From positions 62,001 through 126,000 of the forward strand of contig NVVR01000003.1 in assembly GCA_002733415.1 (NCBI GenBank): a DNA stretch of 64,000 nt, written 5' to 3'. The stretch is from Kordia sp. GTDB lineage: Bacteria > Bacteroidota > Bacteroidia > Flavobacteriales > Flavobacteriaceae. Made by a program: the position numbers and the translations under genes. Under the pieces are notes generated by a model. That model was not told the origin of the DNA and searched no databases. It worked only from the letters and a program-made list of their open reading frames with translations. Below are positions 62,820 through 64,000 of this stretch, piece after piece. Numbering within the stretch: position 1 is the stretch's first letter; each line of letters starts with the position of its first letter.

Positions 62820-64000
62820 ATGCAATTAGAAAGGATAAAGAATAACGAGTCTCTTTTTACAGTTAGCTATAAGGGATTTGGTGCTATACTATTTAAACCT
62901 TTAGAGGTATTGACGGATAGTACTATTATTCATAATTGGGTAACCAAAGAGTATGCTTATTTCTGGGGTATGCAAGAGAGTAATATTGAAGATGTTCAAA
63001 AGGAATATAAAGAACTATTAAACAGAGAAGCTTATGATATTTTTATTGGGGTTTTTAATGATGAACCTATTTTTTTATTAGAGTGTTATCACCCTTTAAA
63101 AGACGAAATAGCGAATCATTATAATGCTAAGGCATCTGATTATGGTGTGCATATAATTGTGGCACCTCCAAGTGGTAAAGTGGTTCATAATTTTACGTGG
63201 TATATTTTTAAAGCAATAACAGACTTTGTATTTAAAAATATTGATATAGAACGCATTTTGGTAGAACCAGATATTAGAAATAAAAAAATGTTTTCCATAT
63301 GCCAACGTATAGGTTTTGTTTTAGACAAAGTAATAGAACTTCCTCATAAAACAGCTCAGTTAGCATTCTTAAATAGAACAACTTATTTAGAACAAAAACA
63401 CGATTTAAAAATTCAAAAAAGATCAGTCATGAATACTATAGATAATACAGTAACACCGCAACAATCAATTGCGCATATAACACCAGAAGTATGGAAGAAA
63501 GTAAATGTATTACTTATTAAAAAATCAATATGTGAATTTTATCATGAATTATTAATAGAGATAGAAAGTATTAAAAGTAATGAAAATGGATGGAATGTGT
63601 ATGTGTTAAAAACAACTGATAATGAGGAATATTATCAGTTTGAAGCAAAACTATTAGCATTAAATCATTTATATATTAAAACAGCATCTATTCAGAAAAA
63701 GAGGAATGATGATTTAATCGAATTAGATGCAATTAATTTTATTAAAGAATTTAAGGATCAACTTGGTATTAGTTCAGAAATGATGCCAATGTACTTAGAA
63801 GAAATTATAAGTACATTGTATGGAAGTGCATATAAATTAACAAAAGGGAATTTAATTTCAAAAGAATTAGCACAGGCAAATTTTCAAATAATAGAGCAAT
63901 CCATGACTGAAGGACATCCTGGGTTTGTAGCTAATAATGGTCGAATTGGATTTAATAGTAGTGAATACAGATCATATGCTCCAGAGGTAGGGAATTCGTT
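62820..64000 (+). CDS. Bifunctional GNAT acyltransferase - IucA/IucC siderophore synthetase (BibC-like), partial
   Basis: An open frame of at least 393 codons from an ATG at 62820 that leaves the window without a stop. Residues 1-195 form a GNAT-type acyltransferase of the IucB/RhbD kind (YFWGMQESNIEDVQKEYKEL, GVHIIVAPPSGKVVHNFTWY, NKKMFSICQRIGFVLDKVIE). From about 215 the IucA/IucC NRPS-independent synthetase begins, with the ATP-binding TEGHPGFVANNGRIGFN segment near residue 360. Acyltransferase and synthetase are separate genes in many organisms; the fusion matches the BibC type known from Aliivibrio. The enzyme would acylate N-hydroxycadaverine with succinyl-CoA and join the units. The C-terminus is outside the window. 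Confidence 0.93.
   Translation, partial: MQLERIKNNESLFTVSYKGFGAILFKPLEVLTDSTIIHNWVTKEYAYFWGMQESNIEDVQKEYKELLNREAYDIFIGVFNDEPIFLLECYHPLKDEIANHYNAKASDYGVHIIVAPPSGKVVHNFTWYIFKAITDFVFKNIDIERILVEPDIRNKKMFSICQRIGFVLDKVIELPHKTAQLAFLNRTTYLEQKHDLKIQKRSVMNTIDNTVTPQQSIAHITPEVWKKVNVLLIKKSICEFYHELLIEIESIKSNENGWNVYVLKTTDNEEYYQFEAKLLALNHLYIKTASIQKKRNDDLIELDAINFIKEFKDQLGISSEMMPMYLEEIISTLYGSAYKLTKGNLISKELAQANFQIIEQSMTEGHPGFVANNGRIGFNSSEYRSYAPEVGNS

Overview
The window looks like a chromosomal segment of a marine member of the Flavobacteriaceae (Bacteroidota), most likely Tenacibaculum or a close relative. It is AT-rich. Promoters carry the Bacteroidota TAnnTTTG box. Several secreted proteins end in type IX secretion (T9SS) sorting tails, and lineage-typical families occur (DUF4835, DUF6913-like, DUF4856, TlpA with a DUF4369-like N-terminus). 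The genus is inferred mainly from the hydroxamate siderophore genes at the right end, which have the architecture of bisucaberin synthesis.

Layout. 0.2-4 kb: LOG-family hydrolase, DUF72 protein, ligA. 4-8.6 kb: membrane O-acyltransferase and membrane LuxR-type regulator, with a second broken copy of the regulator's 3' end beyond the acyltransferase. 8.7-16.9 kb: an accessory block of leaderless beta-rich proteins (one GH64-like, one perhaps DUF1842-like), a TPR histidine kinase with a LytTR regulator, and secreted proteins. 17-43.7 kb: mostly housekeeping (BAX inhibitor-like protein, L,D-transpeptidase, a two-gene 5'-nucleotidase, dapA, K+ channel, bamD-rpoZ-coaBC-DUF4835-recN, M43 protease, TlpA, hutH, acylphosphatase, thioesterases, nitroreductase, pepT, a frameshifted leucine-rich T9SS protein, pyrD). 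43.7-51.2 kb: a gene graveyard with the decayed remains of what looks like an exopolysaccharide locus (STAS, TPR/beta-barrel outer-membrane protein, 6-pyruvoyl-tetrahydropterin-synthase-related membrane protein, glycosyltransferase), while four phosphorelay genes in it (LytTR regulator, HPt, receiver, PAS-GAF kinase) remain intact. 51.2-64 kb: HMG-CoA lyase, then an iron region: DUF4856 lipoprotein, imelysin, HTTM protein, TonB-dependent receptor, then decarboxylase, lysine N-hydroxylase, MFS exporter and a GNAT-IucA/IucC fusion that runs off the window end.

How the parts fit. The right-hand 12 kb reads as a siderophore production and iron/metal uptake region. Three of its promoters carry a shared AT-rich operator-like palindrome just downstream of the -7 box, probably a Fur-type site. 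The most unusual pattern is a set of three loci (LuxR regulator, TPR histidine kinase, tesB thioesterase) where an intact gene is followed, in the same orientation, by foreign or palindromic DNA and then by a diverged (about 80-86 percent identical) copy of that gene's own 3' end. In the kinase case the displaced tail still overlaps the response-regulator start as TAATG. This suggests insertions that brought a replacement 3' end and left the original tail stranded. No rRNA, tRNA, CRISPR array, transposase or integrase gene was recognised.
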